64,000 nt of DNA. Origin: CAVWDU01 sp963840725. Lineage in GTDB: Bacteria > Pseudomonadota > Gammaproteobacteria > Pseudomonadales > Halieaceae. Below, piece by piece: positions 1 to 8,572 of this stretch (position 1 is the first letter of the stretch; each line of letters starts with the position of its first letter). Below the pieces are notes generated by a model. The model saw only the letters and a program-made list of their open reading frames with translations, ran no database searches and was not told the origin of the DNA. The translations under genes were made by a program, and so were the position numbers. The DNA is taken from assembly GCA_963840725.1 (NCBI GenBank), contig CAWIZY010000009.1:124001-188000 (forward strand). The letters run 5' to 3'.

Positions 1-1
1 G

Positions 2-859
2 GCGGATCTGCGCAACGCGAACATGCGTCGTGCGAATCTACGAGAGGCAAACCTCAGCGAAGCGGATCTAGGCGGAGCCCGTCTGTACCGGGCGAACCTG
101 AACCGGGCGACGCTGACCGGTGCCAATCTCATGGATGCCGAACTCGAACGGGTGTTCCTACGTCGAGCGGACCTGAGCGGAGCGAATCTTCGTGGTGCGG
201 ATATGCGCCTCAGCGTTCTCGTGGCAACGAACCTGGATGGTGCGCACCTGACTGGTGCCCGCGTACATGGGATCTCCGCGTGGGACCTGGAGGGTGTTCC
301 AGCAGACCAGGCGGACCTGGTCATCACATCGAGAGACGAGGCTGCAGTAACGGTCGATAACCTGAAGGTGGCGCAGTTCATCTATTTGTTGCTGGCAAAT
401 GAGGAAATTCGTGGAGTGATCGATACGATTACATCGAAAGTCGTGTTGATACTAGGCCGTTTCACGGCAGATCGAAAAGCGGTGCTGGACGCGTTGCGCG
501 ATGAACTTCGTAGGAGAGACTTGTCACCGATCGTATTCGATTTCAACATTCCCCAAGAACGCGACATCACCGAGACGGTCACTCTCCTCGCACGCATGGC
601 CCGCTTCGTCATCGCGGATCTCACCGATCCAAAAAGTATCCCGCAGGAGATTCAAGCGATCGCCCCTGGCGTGGCCGTGCCAATCCAGCCGGTCATTCTC
701 GCTGGCCAGGAGCCCTGGAGCATGTTCAGGGATTTGCGACGTAAATACCATTGGGTGCTGAAACCGTACGAATACGCAGACCAGGAGCACCTGCTGGCAA
801 CGCTGAGCGATGTCATAGCCCCGGCAGAAGCCAAACGTGAGGAACTCTCTATACCCTGA
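2..859 (+). CDS. Pentapeptide-repeat protein with C-terminal TIR-like domain (5' end outside window)
   Basis: The frame is open from the first bases of the window, so the gene starts upstream and only the last 285 or so codons are seen. The first 95 residues are A(D/N)LxxA pentapeptide repeats (ADLSGANLRGADM and similar), which form a right-handed beta-helix. After a linker, roughly residues 135-270 form an alpha/beta domain (VVLILGRFTADRKAVLDALR, then FDFNIPQERDITETV and RFVIADLTD). This module is often found at the C-terminus of pentapeptide-repeat proteins and resembles TIR or nucleoside-hydrolase-like folds. What is seen is the two-domain layout. The role is unknown: signalling or a stress or defence effector is possible. 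The stop is TGA at 857-859. The downstream 370 bp holds no gene. Confidence 0.8.
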   Translation, partial: ADLRNANMRRANLREANLSEADLGGARLYRANLNRATLTGANLMDAELERVFLRRADLSGANLRGADMRLSVLVATNLDGAHLTGARVHGISAWDLEGVPADQADLVITSRDEAAVTVDNLKVAQFIYLLLANEEIRGVIDTITSKVVLILGRFTADRKAVLDALRDELRRRDLSPIVFDFNIPQERDITETVTLLARMARFVIADLTDPKSIPQEIQAIAPGVAVPIQPVILAGQEPWSMFRDLRRKYHWVLKPYEYADQEHLLATLSDVIAPAEAKREELSIP

Positions 860-1230
860 CCACGCGTAGAGATTGACAGCCGGATTCGCACGGCCCCTTT
901 CCAGACGCTAACCACGAGTCTGGTAATTTCCCTTCAATTGGAGGTGTAATGGCCTCTGGTCGAAGGCCAGTTAGGAAAATTGCCGGTTACCCTAGTTTTC
1001 CCGGATTCCGCTTTGAGGTTAAAAGGGACTTGGCCAGAATTCAACCTGCAGGCGGTGACGACCGCTTTCACCTCGACTGGGACGTATTTCAGGGATCTGG
1101 CGGAGGTCCGCTTTTTGGCCAGGACCGGTCTCACATCTACGCCGCCAAGAACGGCGAGTGTCGAACCCACGGGTCCGGCAGCCGAAGCCTGCGAACTTCT
1201 TGGCCTTGTTATGTGTTTTTCCGCGGCCCT
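860..1230. other. Intergenic stretch without a recognisable gene
   Basis: No reading frame here looks coding: the short open frames have atypical composition and no ribosome-binding sites. The stretch contains one copy of an intergenic repeat (1030-1074) that recurs at 1913-1957, plus further GGCCAGG/GACCGG fragments of the same family up to about 1135. Confidence 0.5.
1030..1074 (+). repeat. Intergenic repeat family 1, copy a
   Basis: This 45-bp segment matches 1913-1957 with five mismatches. Both start with TTGGCCAGA and end with TGACGACCGCTTTCACCTC. Relatives sharing the GACCGCTTTC core lie at 1997-2020, 2797-2825 (minus) and 3852-3880 (minus). All copies lie between genes. Confidence 0.7.
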
Positions 1231-1368
1231 TTACCCGCTGTCTGACGGCTGTTGGTTCGAAGCTTCCTCGATGCCTTGACCCGATTTCTTCAGGCGTTTT
1301 TCCTCTTTCTTTTTTTTCTTCGCCAGTTCTCTCTTTCGTTTTTCAAATGAGTAGTTGGTTTTTGCCAT
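1231..1368 (-). CDS. 45-residue Lys/Glu-rich basic protein downstream of the cold-shock gene
   Basis: A 46-codon frame starts at ATG (1368-1366) and ends at TAA (1233-1231). It has a good ribosome-binding site (GAGAGGA) six bases before the start. The protein begins MAKTNYSFEKRKRELAKKKK, continues with KEEKRLKK, and ends in a polar tail. Very small proteins with this MAKTNYSFEKRxRELAKKKK start recur in proteobacterial genomes, and this one lies just behind a cold-shock gene on the same strand (117 bp apart), so co-transcription is plausible. The function is unknown. The charge pattern suggests a nucleic-acid or ribosome-associated helix, which is inference. Confidence 0.75.
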   Translation of the reverse strand: MAKTNYSFEKRKRELAKKKKKEEKRLKKSGQGIEEASNQQPSDSG

Positions 1369-1485
1369 TTAAATCCTCTCGTTCTGAATTGGGTGCGGCT
1401 TGCGTTTATGGGGAACAGATAGCACTTTCAGCAGAGGCAGCCGTAAAGCTGACCCTGCCGCCTTGCCTTGTTGGGTGTTACTGGG

Positions 1486-1692
1486 CTAGATAGGCACAAC
1501 TTTATTCGCACAAGGGCCTTTTTGACCCTGGCCAACTTCGAACTCAACGGCCTGACCATCGTTCAATGTAGCGAAACCACCGCCCGCTTGAATTTCCGAA
1601 TGATGAACAAATAAATCCTTACCACCATCTTCAGGTGTGATAAAACCGAAGCCTTTATCGGGATTGAACCACTTAACAGTACCTTTACTCAT
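1486..1692 (-). CDS. Cold-shock protein, CspA family
   Basis: This 68-residue single cold-shock domain binds single-stranded RNA and DNA and acts as an RNA chaperone. The RNP1 motif KGFGFITPEDGGKDLFVHH (residues 13-31, including RNP2 LFVHH) is intact, and the start MSKGTVKWFNPDKGFGFI is classical for the family. The length is that of a complete CspA/CspD-like protein. The upstream region on the minus strand is long, AT-rich and free of genes, as expected for a structured cold-responsive leader. A six-codon upstream frame overlaps the start. The Lys-rich mini-protein follows on the same strand. Confidence 0.97.
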   Translation of the reverse strand: MSKGTVKWFNPDKGFGFITPEDGGKDLFVHHSEIQAGGGFATLNDGQAVEFEVGQGQKGPCANKVVPI

Positions 1693-1705
1693 TTTCTTTA
1701 CTCAT
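1685..1705 (-). promoter_or_regulatory. Six-codon upstream frame overlapping the csp start
   Basis: On the minus strand ATG at 1705-1703 opens MSKENE and stops at TAA 1687-1685, which lies inside the first codons of csp. The first three codons (ATG AGT AAA) duplicate the real csp start 13 bp downstream. The duplicated start could allow coupled re-initiation or may be a chance local duplication. Confidence 0.35.
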
Positions 1706-1912
1706 ATTTGTTGGTGAAATGTAGATATTTATATCCGAATTCACCGGTTCGAATATAAGGGAACTATCGAGAAACACACATAACAACTGAGTGTCTTGGC
1801 CAGGTATATCGAAACACCCAATATCCTGTTTTCACCCGCTAGTGCTTGGAGCACGTAAGCCGGCTGTCGGGTATTGTAGCGCAAATTTCGCCAAGTAGGC
1901 GAAAAGGGGGCG

Positions 1913-1957
1913 TTGGCCAGACTTCACTCTGCGGGCGCTGACGACCGCTTTCACCTC
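1913..1957 (+). repeat. Intergenic repeat family 1, copy b
   Basis: This is the second 45-bp copy, with five differences from 1030-1074. It lies in the 346-bp gap between the csp start and the membrane-protein gene. The following bases to about 2020 contain TAGCGGCC and GGACCGCTTTCGGCCAATAT, another piece of the same family. Apart from the csp leader, nothing else is recognisable in 1693-2039. Confidence 0.7.
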
Positions 1958-2039
1958 ATAGCGGCCGGTCGGTGAAGGTCAAATCACTTGTTTTTTAGGA
2001 CCGCTTTCGGCCAATATCGGCACTATAGCAGGGTCGCTG

Positions 2040-2534
2040 TCAGGTTTTGTTCAGGCTCTTTGAGGAGAGTACCAGACCCACCATCATCTGCGCGGCTTCA
2101 AACACACTTACAACAATTGACGTTAAGTAGAGCGCCTCCGCATGTGCGGCAAAAACGTCCAAAAGAATCAGTGCCAGAGGCACTTGCACAGCAAATTCCT
2201 GAGCCCAAAAGATCACGCTGTAGATTGGCTTTTTACGAAAAGTACGAGCCAATTCATCCCAGCTCTTGGCAATTATCAACCAAGCCATGGCAAGAATTGT
2301 GATTGATCCGATCTTCAGCGACCAGCCGATCTCCAGCCCAAAAGTGTCGAGAAGAACTGGCAACAACGAGCCAATCACGACCATAATTCCAACGTATACG
2401 ACAGCTGCGAGAGTTCTGGCTTCAGTCTCGGTCGTACCAGCCACGTGGGAACTACTGATCAAAGCCCCGAAGCCAACGAATATCCCCGCAATTTGAGCCA
2501 GCACAAACAGGAATTCTATCGTGGCTGGCGTCAT
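2040..2534 (-). CDS. Four-helix inner-membrane protein of unknown function
   Basis: This 164-residue protein has about four hydrophobic helices (residues 5-28, 42-62, 72-90 and 107-152). Only one short hydrophilic loop stands out (KSWDELARTFRKK, around residue 90). The start ATG has AGGAACGC upstream, a weak Shine-Dalgarno. No family is recognised. It is flanked on both sides by intergenic repeats and has no operon partner. It is probably an integral membrane protein, but no transport or catalytic motif is visible. Confidence 0.75.
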   Translation of the reverse strand: MTPATIEFLFVLAQIAGIFVGFGALISSSHVAGTTETEARTLAAVVYVGIMVVIGSLLPVLLDTFGLEIGWSLKIGSITILAMAWLIIAKSWDELARTFRKKPIYSVIFWAQEFAVQVPLALILLDVFAAHAEALYLTSIVVSVFEAAQMMVGLVLSSKSLNKT

Positions 2535-3028
2535 GCGTTCCTAGGCTCCAATTTAGTGTATGGATTAGTCAAGTCATTTACCTAGCCCATCATAGCTCAG
2601 AGTCCCGTCAGTGCGTAGCCTGTTGCTTGAAGCAGAAATGCCAGTACCACAAGCAGCTGAATAAGGTGTCTTTCTCGCGTTGACCTTTATCTGTTGCAGC
2701 ATCAGGTCTATATCAAGGGCGGGATTTTGTGAGCGGCGCACGCGGTATTTCGACTCTGTCTGCCCAGCTGTGTGACGTCACTCTGGAGACCGAATTGGAT
2801 CGAAAGCGGTCATCGGCCCAAGATTCTCCCAACGACTCAAAATAGGCGGAAGGGGACTGTTTAGGGCCTGGATTGGCCCAGGTGGGAAAAGGGTCCGCTT
2901 CCAGCTCATAGCGGACATTCGCTGAGCGAGGAATCCGCGGTCTGAACGGCAGCAGTCGGCCACAAGCGACCATTGATACTGCTACCTGCTACCTGCGACC
3001 TTTTCGGATTCTGCTTTCCCACCTCTCA
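2535..3028. other. Gene-free stretch with family-1 repeat element
   Basis: No coding frame is convincing. From about 2790 to 2990 the minus strand carries an element with AGCGGACCC, GGGCCGATGACCGCTTTCGATCC and AGCGGACATTCG-type phrases, matching the GACCGCTTTC core of the repeats at 1.0 and 1.9 kb. Short open frames over it are composition artefacts of the repeat. Confidence 0.5.
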
Positions 3029-3799
3029 TTACTCTGGATGTGGTACACCCCGAATTGCATTGGCGAGGAGCTGTTTAAGCTCTATAAGGTGGTCTCTGCG
3101 CTCCGCCACATACCCTCCCATGGATTCTATCCGGCTCAGGTTGTCGACATATTCGTTCAAAAACGCTGTGTTCGCTTTCATTTCGTCGACGCTACACTCC
3201 GGCACCCACTGATAGCCATCGCCGGCTAACGCTTCCCATACGGCAGTGCTGCCGGTAGGCACGGCTAAGCGCCGAATGGAAAAGAGCCCCGGGTATCTGC
3301 TGTGCAGACGAAAGAGTTCGTTTACCACTTCGTCATAGTGTGCTCGGCTGCGCTCTCGACGTAAAAGGTAGGTTCGCAGGCTATCTGTTATACGAGGCTC
3401 TTTCAGCAGGCTGAACCGACCGGTCTCCAGAATCTCATCGAGGACGGGAAGCTCGTCAGTCGCTCTCCTTTGTACGTGTGAAAACGTGATTTGAAAGCAT
3501 TCACGATCTGTAATTGCCCTGCTTGGCGCTTGAGAGAATAAGATTGGATTGACTTCCATGAGTACATCCGCTCGAAAGCGATACTGACCCAGCTCCTGCT
3601 CATGAGTATCAAGCAGTAGCTCAACCTCTTCGAGCAGACGATCGAGCAACTGCTGCTCTTCAATTCGATCTTTGCGTAACTCGTTCCAGTCCTGGACCTG
3701 TAGACCGACGAATACACCGACGACGACAATTACGAAATCGATCAAAACGGCGGTCCAGTTTTGCTCCCGTACATGCAAAGTAACTCTACGTAGCAGCAT
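3029..3799 (-). CDS. Membrane-anchored coiled-coil protein (DUF6090-like)
   Basis: The 256-residue product starts MLLRRVTLHVREQNWTAVLI and has one membrane helix (residues 17-37, VLIDFVIVVVGVFVGLQV). A helical segment rich in Glu, Leu and Arg follows (QDWNELRKDRIEEQQLLDRL) and is likely coiled-coil. The VREQNWTAVxIDFxIVVxGVFxGLQVxxWN signature is common in a proteobacterial family of unknown function that is often encoded alone. The rest, with LLRRERSRAHYDEVVNELFRL, looks helical. No catalytic motif is visible. A cytoplasmic N-terminus with a large periplasmic domain is inferred from the charge distribution. Confidence 0.8.
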   Translation of the reverse strand: MLLRRVTLHVREQNWTAVLIDFVIVVVGVFVGLQVQDWNELRKDRIEEQQLLDRLLEEVELLLDTHEQELGQYRFRADVLMEVNPILFSQAPSRAITDRECFQITFSHVQRRATDELPVLDEILETGRFSLLKEPRITDSLRTYLLRRERSRAHYDEVVNELFRLHSRYPGLFSIRRLAVPTGSTAVWEALAGDGYQWVPECSVDEMKANTAFLNEYVDNLSRIESMGGYVAERRDHLIELKQLLANAIRGVPHPE

Positions 3800-3851
3800 T
3801 ACTTAACTCCTTCATACAACGGGAAGATTAAAGCATCAGGACGCCTTGAAG

Positions 3852-3880
3852 TGACCGGGGTGGGTCGAAAGCAGCCGTCG
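3852..3880 (-). repeat. Intergenic repeat family 1, degenerate copy
   Basis: The plus-strand text GTGGGTCGAAAGCAGCCGTC corresponds on the minus strand to the GACxGCTTTCGACCC variant of the family-1 core. It lies in the 176-bp gap between two minus-strand genes, so it may sit in a transcript. Confidence 0.4.
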
Positions 3881-3975
3881 GCTTGAATAATAGACCGATA
3901 TCCCCTGCCAGGCGAAAGTCGACCTTTCGTCTTTGACCATTGGTTTCTGTTCCTATATGTGCAGGATCGAAATTG

Positions 3976-6033
3976 TCAGAAGACGTAATCACCGAACAGC
4001 TCGATCAGGTAGTCGGTCCAGTGTTCCGGTATCGGTTCGGTGAGTTCTAGTGAACGCTTGAAGTCGGGTTGAAACAGCACGTTTTGGAGCTCGGCAACGG
4101 CTTCCGGTTCGGACGTGGCGATGTTGAGTTCCTGATTCAGGCGCAGACTGAAGCGGTCGAGGTTGGCTGAACCCAGCGACGCCCAGCCATCGAATATGGC
4201 CGCTTTTACATGGGTAAATCCTGGATAGATGTATACCCGAATACCGTTTTCCAGCATTACATTGGCCGCCAACACAATATTTCGGGTGATGGCTCCGTTA
4301 TCGGTTTCCAGCGGTATGATGACGCGCACATCGATGCCCCGGCGGCGGGCGAGTATCAATTCCTTGAGCAAGGTATCGTCGGTAAAATAGGCGTTTTCGA
4401 CATAGATGTAGCGTTGCGCCCTCTGTATAGCGGAGCGCTGCAGTGAGAAAATCTCCTGCCGACCCGGCTTGGTGTAGATAAGGCGTACCGCATACCCTGG
4501 CCTGGCCGCATTTTTGCCGCTTTTCCGCCCCCCGAACAAAGTCGCGAAGTCGCCAAAAAAGCCGGAATGTGTCCATGCTGAACGGAACTCATCAGATACC
4601 TCATCGACGACGGGGCCAGTTACCTCGACCATCAGGTCGTGCCAGTCGTAGCGATACTCCCGGCCGATGTTCATGCCCCCGAGAAAAGCCCGTTCCCCGT
4701 CGATGATGATGCTTTTTGTGTGATCGCCCGTCAGCCAGAAGTTCTTTACTGTCCTGACATCGACCAGTGAATCGCGTTCCAGCCAGGCCTGCATTGAGGG
4801 CGGGCCGCCGCTGTCTTCCGGTTGGCTATCGGATCGGGTTCCGCCTGCGAAAAATGTGCCCAGACCGTCGAACAAAACGCGTACCTGTACACCTTCGTTG
4901 GCCCGGCGTTTGAGCAGTTCCGCTATTGTGAGGGCTACATCGTCGTTGTCGAAGATGTAGGCCCGCACGTCAATCGAGGTGCTGGCCGAGGCCACGGCGT
5001 CCACCAGCCGGGTGAAGAATGCCTCGCCGTCGACCAGAAACTTAAGTGTGCCCCTTGACGCCGGCCTGCCCAATCGCTTGTCCAGTTCTGCTTCCCAGTC
5101 GACCAGGCTCATGCCCGGGCCTGTGTTATTCAGCGGTCCCGGATTGCCCGCGGGGATTCCGCTGGTGAGCGTCCGCCCGGTCTCCAGGGCAGTGTCGGTC
5201 ACAACTGCCAACAATGACTGAATGGAAGAGAAGGGGCGCATCGGGACGGAGTAGGTGTGGGTACCGATAAAATGCCACAGCGACAGGAGTATATGGCTGC
5301 CCGGCACCGAGTCCCGCACCGAATCGGGCAGTTCATCGTAGCGCACCAGCACAATCAGACGGGTGCGCGTGTTTATGTACACGAACGGGATTGCACCTTC
5401 TTCCAGGTCGCCGGTATTGAATAGCACCTCTTCGGAGTGAATGCCCCGTTGCGCCAGGAATTCCGCGAGGGCCGGCTGCCATTTCTCGAAGTACTGGGTC
5501 AGATCTACCTGCTTCGCAACTGAATACCAGGGTGGTTTGTCGATCAACCTTCTCGCTCGGAAGCGGCCTTCACTATCGATGAAAAAGAAATAGTCCGCCC
5601 GATCAAAACTGACCGAGACACCGGTATTCGGTTCCTTGGGGAGAAATTCGTCAAACAACCTGTCACGAAATCGAGCCCATTCGGTGATACTCAGTACAGG
5701 AATGGTGACCATATTTCGGGTCAGGCGAGTCCATTCTTCAGGTCTGTGCCGGGCCATCGGCGCCAGTTGCGGTACGTCGAAGGTAGCAGCCTGGGTGGGA
5801 TCGTCGCCGGGTACAGGTCGCAGGAGGTCACCGGCAGCGTAAAAAATCGCGCCGCCACGTTGATAGCGAAGATAATACCGGTCTTTGCTGCGGAATGCCT
5901 CGAGCGCGATAAGCTCATCATCCGGAGGAATCTCCTCACCAATCGGCTGCTGATGAATACTCGGTGAACAGGCGGTTATCAATGCGAGTAGAAAGAACGG
6001 CCGTAGACTCAACGCCGTATACCTGACGAGCAT
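3976..6033 (-). CDS. Phospholipase D-like (cardiolipin synthase type) lipoprotein
   Basis: The start was set at ATG 6033, not at an upstream start in the same frame, because it is preceded by GGGGAGG. It also opens a lipoprotein signal: a basic start, a hydrophobic run PFFLLALITAC and lipobox LITAC at about residue 22. The 685-residue protein has an N-terminal domain of about 250 residues without a recognised fold. Two phospholipase D HKD motifs follow: HTKSIIIDGERAFLGG near residue 441 and HVKAAIFDGWASLGSAN near residue 609. Both are complete (HxK and D). The likely activity is phosphatidyl transfer or hydrolysis at the envelope. The outer-membrane or periplasmic location and the extra N-terminal domain separate it from the standard cardiolipin synthase at 40.4 kb. 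Confidence 0.88.
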   Translation of the reverse strand: MLVRYTALSLRPFFLLALITACSPSIHQQPIGEEIPPDDELIALEAFRSKDRYYLRYQRGGAIFYAAGDLLRPVPGDDPTQAATFDVPQLAPMARHRPEEWTRLTRNMVTIPVLSITEWARFRDRLFDEFLPKEPNTGVSVSFDRADYFFFIDSEGRFRARRLIDKPPWYSVAKQVDLTQYFEKWQPALAEFLAQRGIHSEEVLFNTGDLEEGAIPFVYINTRTRLIVLVRYDELPDSVRDSVPGSHILLSLWHFIGTHTYSVPMRPFSSIQSLLAVVTDTALETGRTLTSGIPAGNPGPLNNTGPGMSLVDWEAELDKRLGRPASRGTLKFLVDGEAFFTRLVDAVASASTSIDVRAYIFDNDDVALTIAELLKRRANEGVQVRVLFDGLGTFFAGGTRSDSQPEDSGGPPSMQAWLERDSLVDVRTVKNFWLTGDHTKSIIIDGERAFLGGMNIGREYRYDWHDLMVEVTGPVVDEVSDEFRSAWTHSGFFGDFATLFGGRKSGKNAARPGYAVRLIYTKPGRQEIFSLQRSAIQRAQRYIYVENAYFTDDTLLKELILARRRGIDVRVIIPLETDNGAITRNIVLAANVMLENGIRVYIYPGFTHVKAAIFDGWASLGSANLDRFSLRLNQELNIATSEPEAVAELQNVLFQPDFKRSLELTEPIPEHWTDYLIELFGDYVF

Positions 6034-6124
6034 CTGCACCCCTGCCTCCCCGCCTATCACACTGTCAGTATCCCATAGGCCGCGATCCCCAGGATGGGAA
6101 CCCGCCTCGACCTTGATCTGAGTC

Positions 6125-7327
6125 GTGTTTTTCGACTGCCCCCTCAAGCAGCCGGCGGAGTATCGTCTGGTAGAGCAGCCGGCCGATACCCCGTCTCTTG
6201 AGCGCGCGGTAGCGCTGCTGGAACAGGCCAGGCAACCCGTGTTGCTGGTGGGCAATGGCGTCTTCGTATCACGTGCCCAGGATGCCCTCAACCAGCTGGC
6301 GAACACGCTGCGCTGCCCGGTGATTACCACCCCGGGCGCCCAGTCCCGACTTTTGGGTGCGCTCGATGTGAGCGCGCCTTACGCGTCGCTGGCGGCCAAT
6401 GAGGCGATCGCGGAGGCCGATGTCGTACTCGCGGTGGGTACGGAAATCGGCGAGCCGCTGCACTACGGTACCGGAAGGCACTGGCAGCAGGGGCGCACTG
6501 ACCGCAAGTGGATTTATGTAGAGCGTGACAGCACTGCCGTCGGGGTCAACCGCCCAATCGACGTACCCCTGGTTGGTGATCTGCGCGACGTTGTACCGCA
6601 GTTGCAGGCGCTGTTGGCGGACCGGCAGGTTGCGCCCCGGTTTCCCGAGCGTTTTTCCAGCCTGCAGGAAGAGGCACGGTCGGAGCTTGCCGCCGCGTTG
6701 GATGTGCCGGTTGCGGGGCCGCTGATTCACCCGGCCCAGATGGCGCATGAAATTTGTCGCGCCATGCCTGAAAACCCGGTGGTCATTCGCGATGGCGGCG
6801 CCGTCTCGCTATGGGGGATGGCATTCGGAGGTATCGACTCTTCAGACATCCACTGGTGTCAGAATTTCGGCCACCTGGGTACCGGCATCCCGCACGCGAT
6901 CGGCGCGCAGCTGGCGGTGGGCGATAGCCGCCGTGTAGTGCTGGTGAGCGGCGACTCCGCGTTTCAGTTTCATATCTCCGAGCTGGAAACAGCCGTGCGC
7001 AAGAATCTGCCGATCGTGTTCATCGTCGGCTGCGATTACGCCTGGGGGCTGGAGGTCAAGGTGTACAACCTGGCGTTCGGCGATGAGGCTTCCTATACCG
7101 AGGCCCGCTGGAGCGATCAGGTGCGTTTTGACCGAATTGCCGAAGGCTACGGCGCCCACGGCGAATTCGTAGAGCGCCAGGAGGAGATCGGCCCCGCAAT
7201 CGAGCGCGCCCTGGCCTGCGGCCGGCCCGCAGTGGTACAGATTCCGGTGAACCCGGAAATTAGCGCACAGGAAGTGCCGGCGTTTGAAGAATTCGCCACC
7301 TGGTACGGTGACAAGGGCTACGAGTAA
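6125..7327 (+). pseudogene. 5'-truncated thiamine-diphosphate enzyme (acetolactate synthase-like)
   Basis: The 400-codon frame begins at a GTG directly after an in-frame TGA (6119-6121), so it cannot extend upstream. Its first residues already belong to the central TPP-M domain (SLERAVALLEQARQPVLLVG, then GTEIGEPLHY). The PP domain follows, with GDSAFQFHISELETAVR and CDYAWG in place of the usual GDG...ND. The roughly 160-residue N-terminal PYR domain with the catalytic Glu is absent; full-length relatives have about 550 residues. No Shine-Dalgarno is visible at the GTG. The most likely reading is a remnant left by a deletion next to the divergent PLD lipoprotein gene. A free-standing partial enzyme that pairs with another PYR subunit is possible but not supported by neighbours. 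Confidence 0.75.
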
Positions 7328-7407
7328 GCGGTTGAACCTGCACCGGCAAGCGAGTCATCCACCCATCAGGCCAAGCCGGGTCAGTCCTGGCAGCACGGGA
7401 AAGCGAT

Positions 7408-8238
7408 ATGGCAGTAAAATCTATCAGCGGCAGAACGGTCTTGATCACCGGTGCCGGTTCAGGAATCGGTTTCGAGACAGCCCTCGCCTTCGCCCGCGAG
7501 GGGGCGACGATCATCGCTACGGATGTCCTCCAGGCGGGGCTCGATACCCTGCGGCCAGAGGTGGAGAAACTGGGCGTGGGCTTCCGGGATGCCCTTCTCG
7601 ACGTCTCCGACGAGCAGGCTTTCGAGTCCCTGGCGGCGCAGCTTGCAGCGGAGGGTCAGCTGCCCGATATCGTGGTGAACAACGCTGGTATCGGCTACAT
7701 GAATCCCTTTGCCGACACCACACCTGAGCAATGGCGCCGCACGCTGGATATCAACGTGCTTGGTGTCGCCTGGGGCAGCCGGTTGTTCCTGCGCCTGTGG
7801 CAGGAGCGCGGCACCGCTGGCCACCTGGTCAACGTCGCGTCGGGGGCTTCTGTGACCCCCATGCCCAATATGGCGGCCTACGCCGCCAGCAAATACGCGG
7901 TGGAGGGACTGTGCGAGGTGCTGCAGATGGAACTGGCGGATACCCGTATTCGCGTCAGCTGCGTCCACCCGGGCGTCATCAACACCGCCATAGTCAAGCA
8001 CGACGAGCGGAGCGACCTGCCACGGGAACAGTTGGAGCGCTTGCAGCGCTATTACCATGAGAAAGGTGCCCACCCGTCTGTGGTAGCCAACGATATCGTG
8101 AGCGGTGTGAAGTCGGGAAAGCCCAATATTTTTACCGGACCCGGCACCGGCCTGGCACCGATATTGAAGCGGCTGCTGCCTCGCAAGTCCTTTCGCCGGC
8201 TGATGATGAAAGCGGCGAGGGATACCGGGTACTGCTAG
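7408..8238 (+). CDS. Short-chain dehydrogenase/reductase
   Basis: This 276-residue classical-type SDR has an NAD(P)-binding TGAGSGIG (residues 14-21), NNAG near residue 91, the catalytic Ser in NVASGAS, and YAASK (Tyr and Lys present). An Asp after the second strand (ATDVLQ) favours NAD. The C-terminus (KRLLPRKSFRRLMMKAARDTGYC) is basic, as in SDRs acting on lipophilic substrates. It lies 80 bp behind the truncated ThDP gene on the same strand. The substrate cannot be read from the sequence. Confidence 0.93.
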   Translation: MAVKSISGRTVLITGAGSGIGFETALAFAREGATIIATDVLQAGLDTLRPEVEKLGVGFRDALLDVSDEQAFESLAAQLAAEGQLPDIVVNNAGIGYMNPFADTTPEQWRRTLDINVLGVAWGSRLFLRLWQERGTAGHLVNVASGASVTPMPNMAAYAASKYAVEGLCEVLQMELADTRIRVSCVHPGVINTAIVKHDERSDLPREQLERLQRYYHEKGAHPSVVANDIVSGVKSGKPNIFTGPGTGLAPILKRLLPRKSFRRLMMKAARDTGYC

Positions 8239-8269
8239 CTCGTTTTGCTCACCGGTTTTTGTCGCGATT

Positions 8270-8410
8270 ATGGCCGGGCGCAACGATTACCGGGCTATCG
8301 CAAACTGGGGCAGGAACCTCACTGACAACGTATACAATCTGGGATACTCTGAGCACACGTTCACGGCGTCTGTTTACCCTGCGTTGGCCCTGCAGTTAAA
8401 GTCGCAGGGC
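8270..8410 (+). pseudogene. Possible remnant of a TonB-dependent receptor C-terminus
   Basis: One frame reads ANWGRNLTDNVYNLGYSEH. This resembles the last beta-strands of TonB-dependent receptors, where WGKNLTDEEY is typical. No ribosome-binding site or signal sequence precedes it, and the frame runs on into the M24 peptidase gene without similarity. It is probably a fragment of a lost receptor gene at the edge of the peptidase region. The similarity is short, so this is tentative. Confidence 0.3.
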
Positions 8411-8572
8411 AGCAGCAAGCCGGCAGGGAGCAGCGTGGATGTGAAGGCGGCGGCCTGTGCCAACCGGTTCGGCAACGCTCTGATGATGGCGTGCAACAAG
8501 GCCCCGGACCTTGATCACGGGCAGCTGCGCTGCAGTGCTAACCAATGTGCCAGCTGGCCAGGACAGTACACC

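Noticed and set aside
949..1493. Several overlapping open frames downstream of the pentapeptide gene
   Set aside because: Composition is atypical and they cover a repeat and, on the other strand, the Lys-rich mini-gene and its surroundings.
6034..6330. N-terminal extension of the PLD lipoprotein
   Set aside because: The extra 99 codons overlap the ThDP gene, have no signal-like start, and precede an internal ATG with a strong ribosome-binding site and lipobox.
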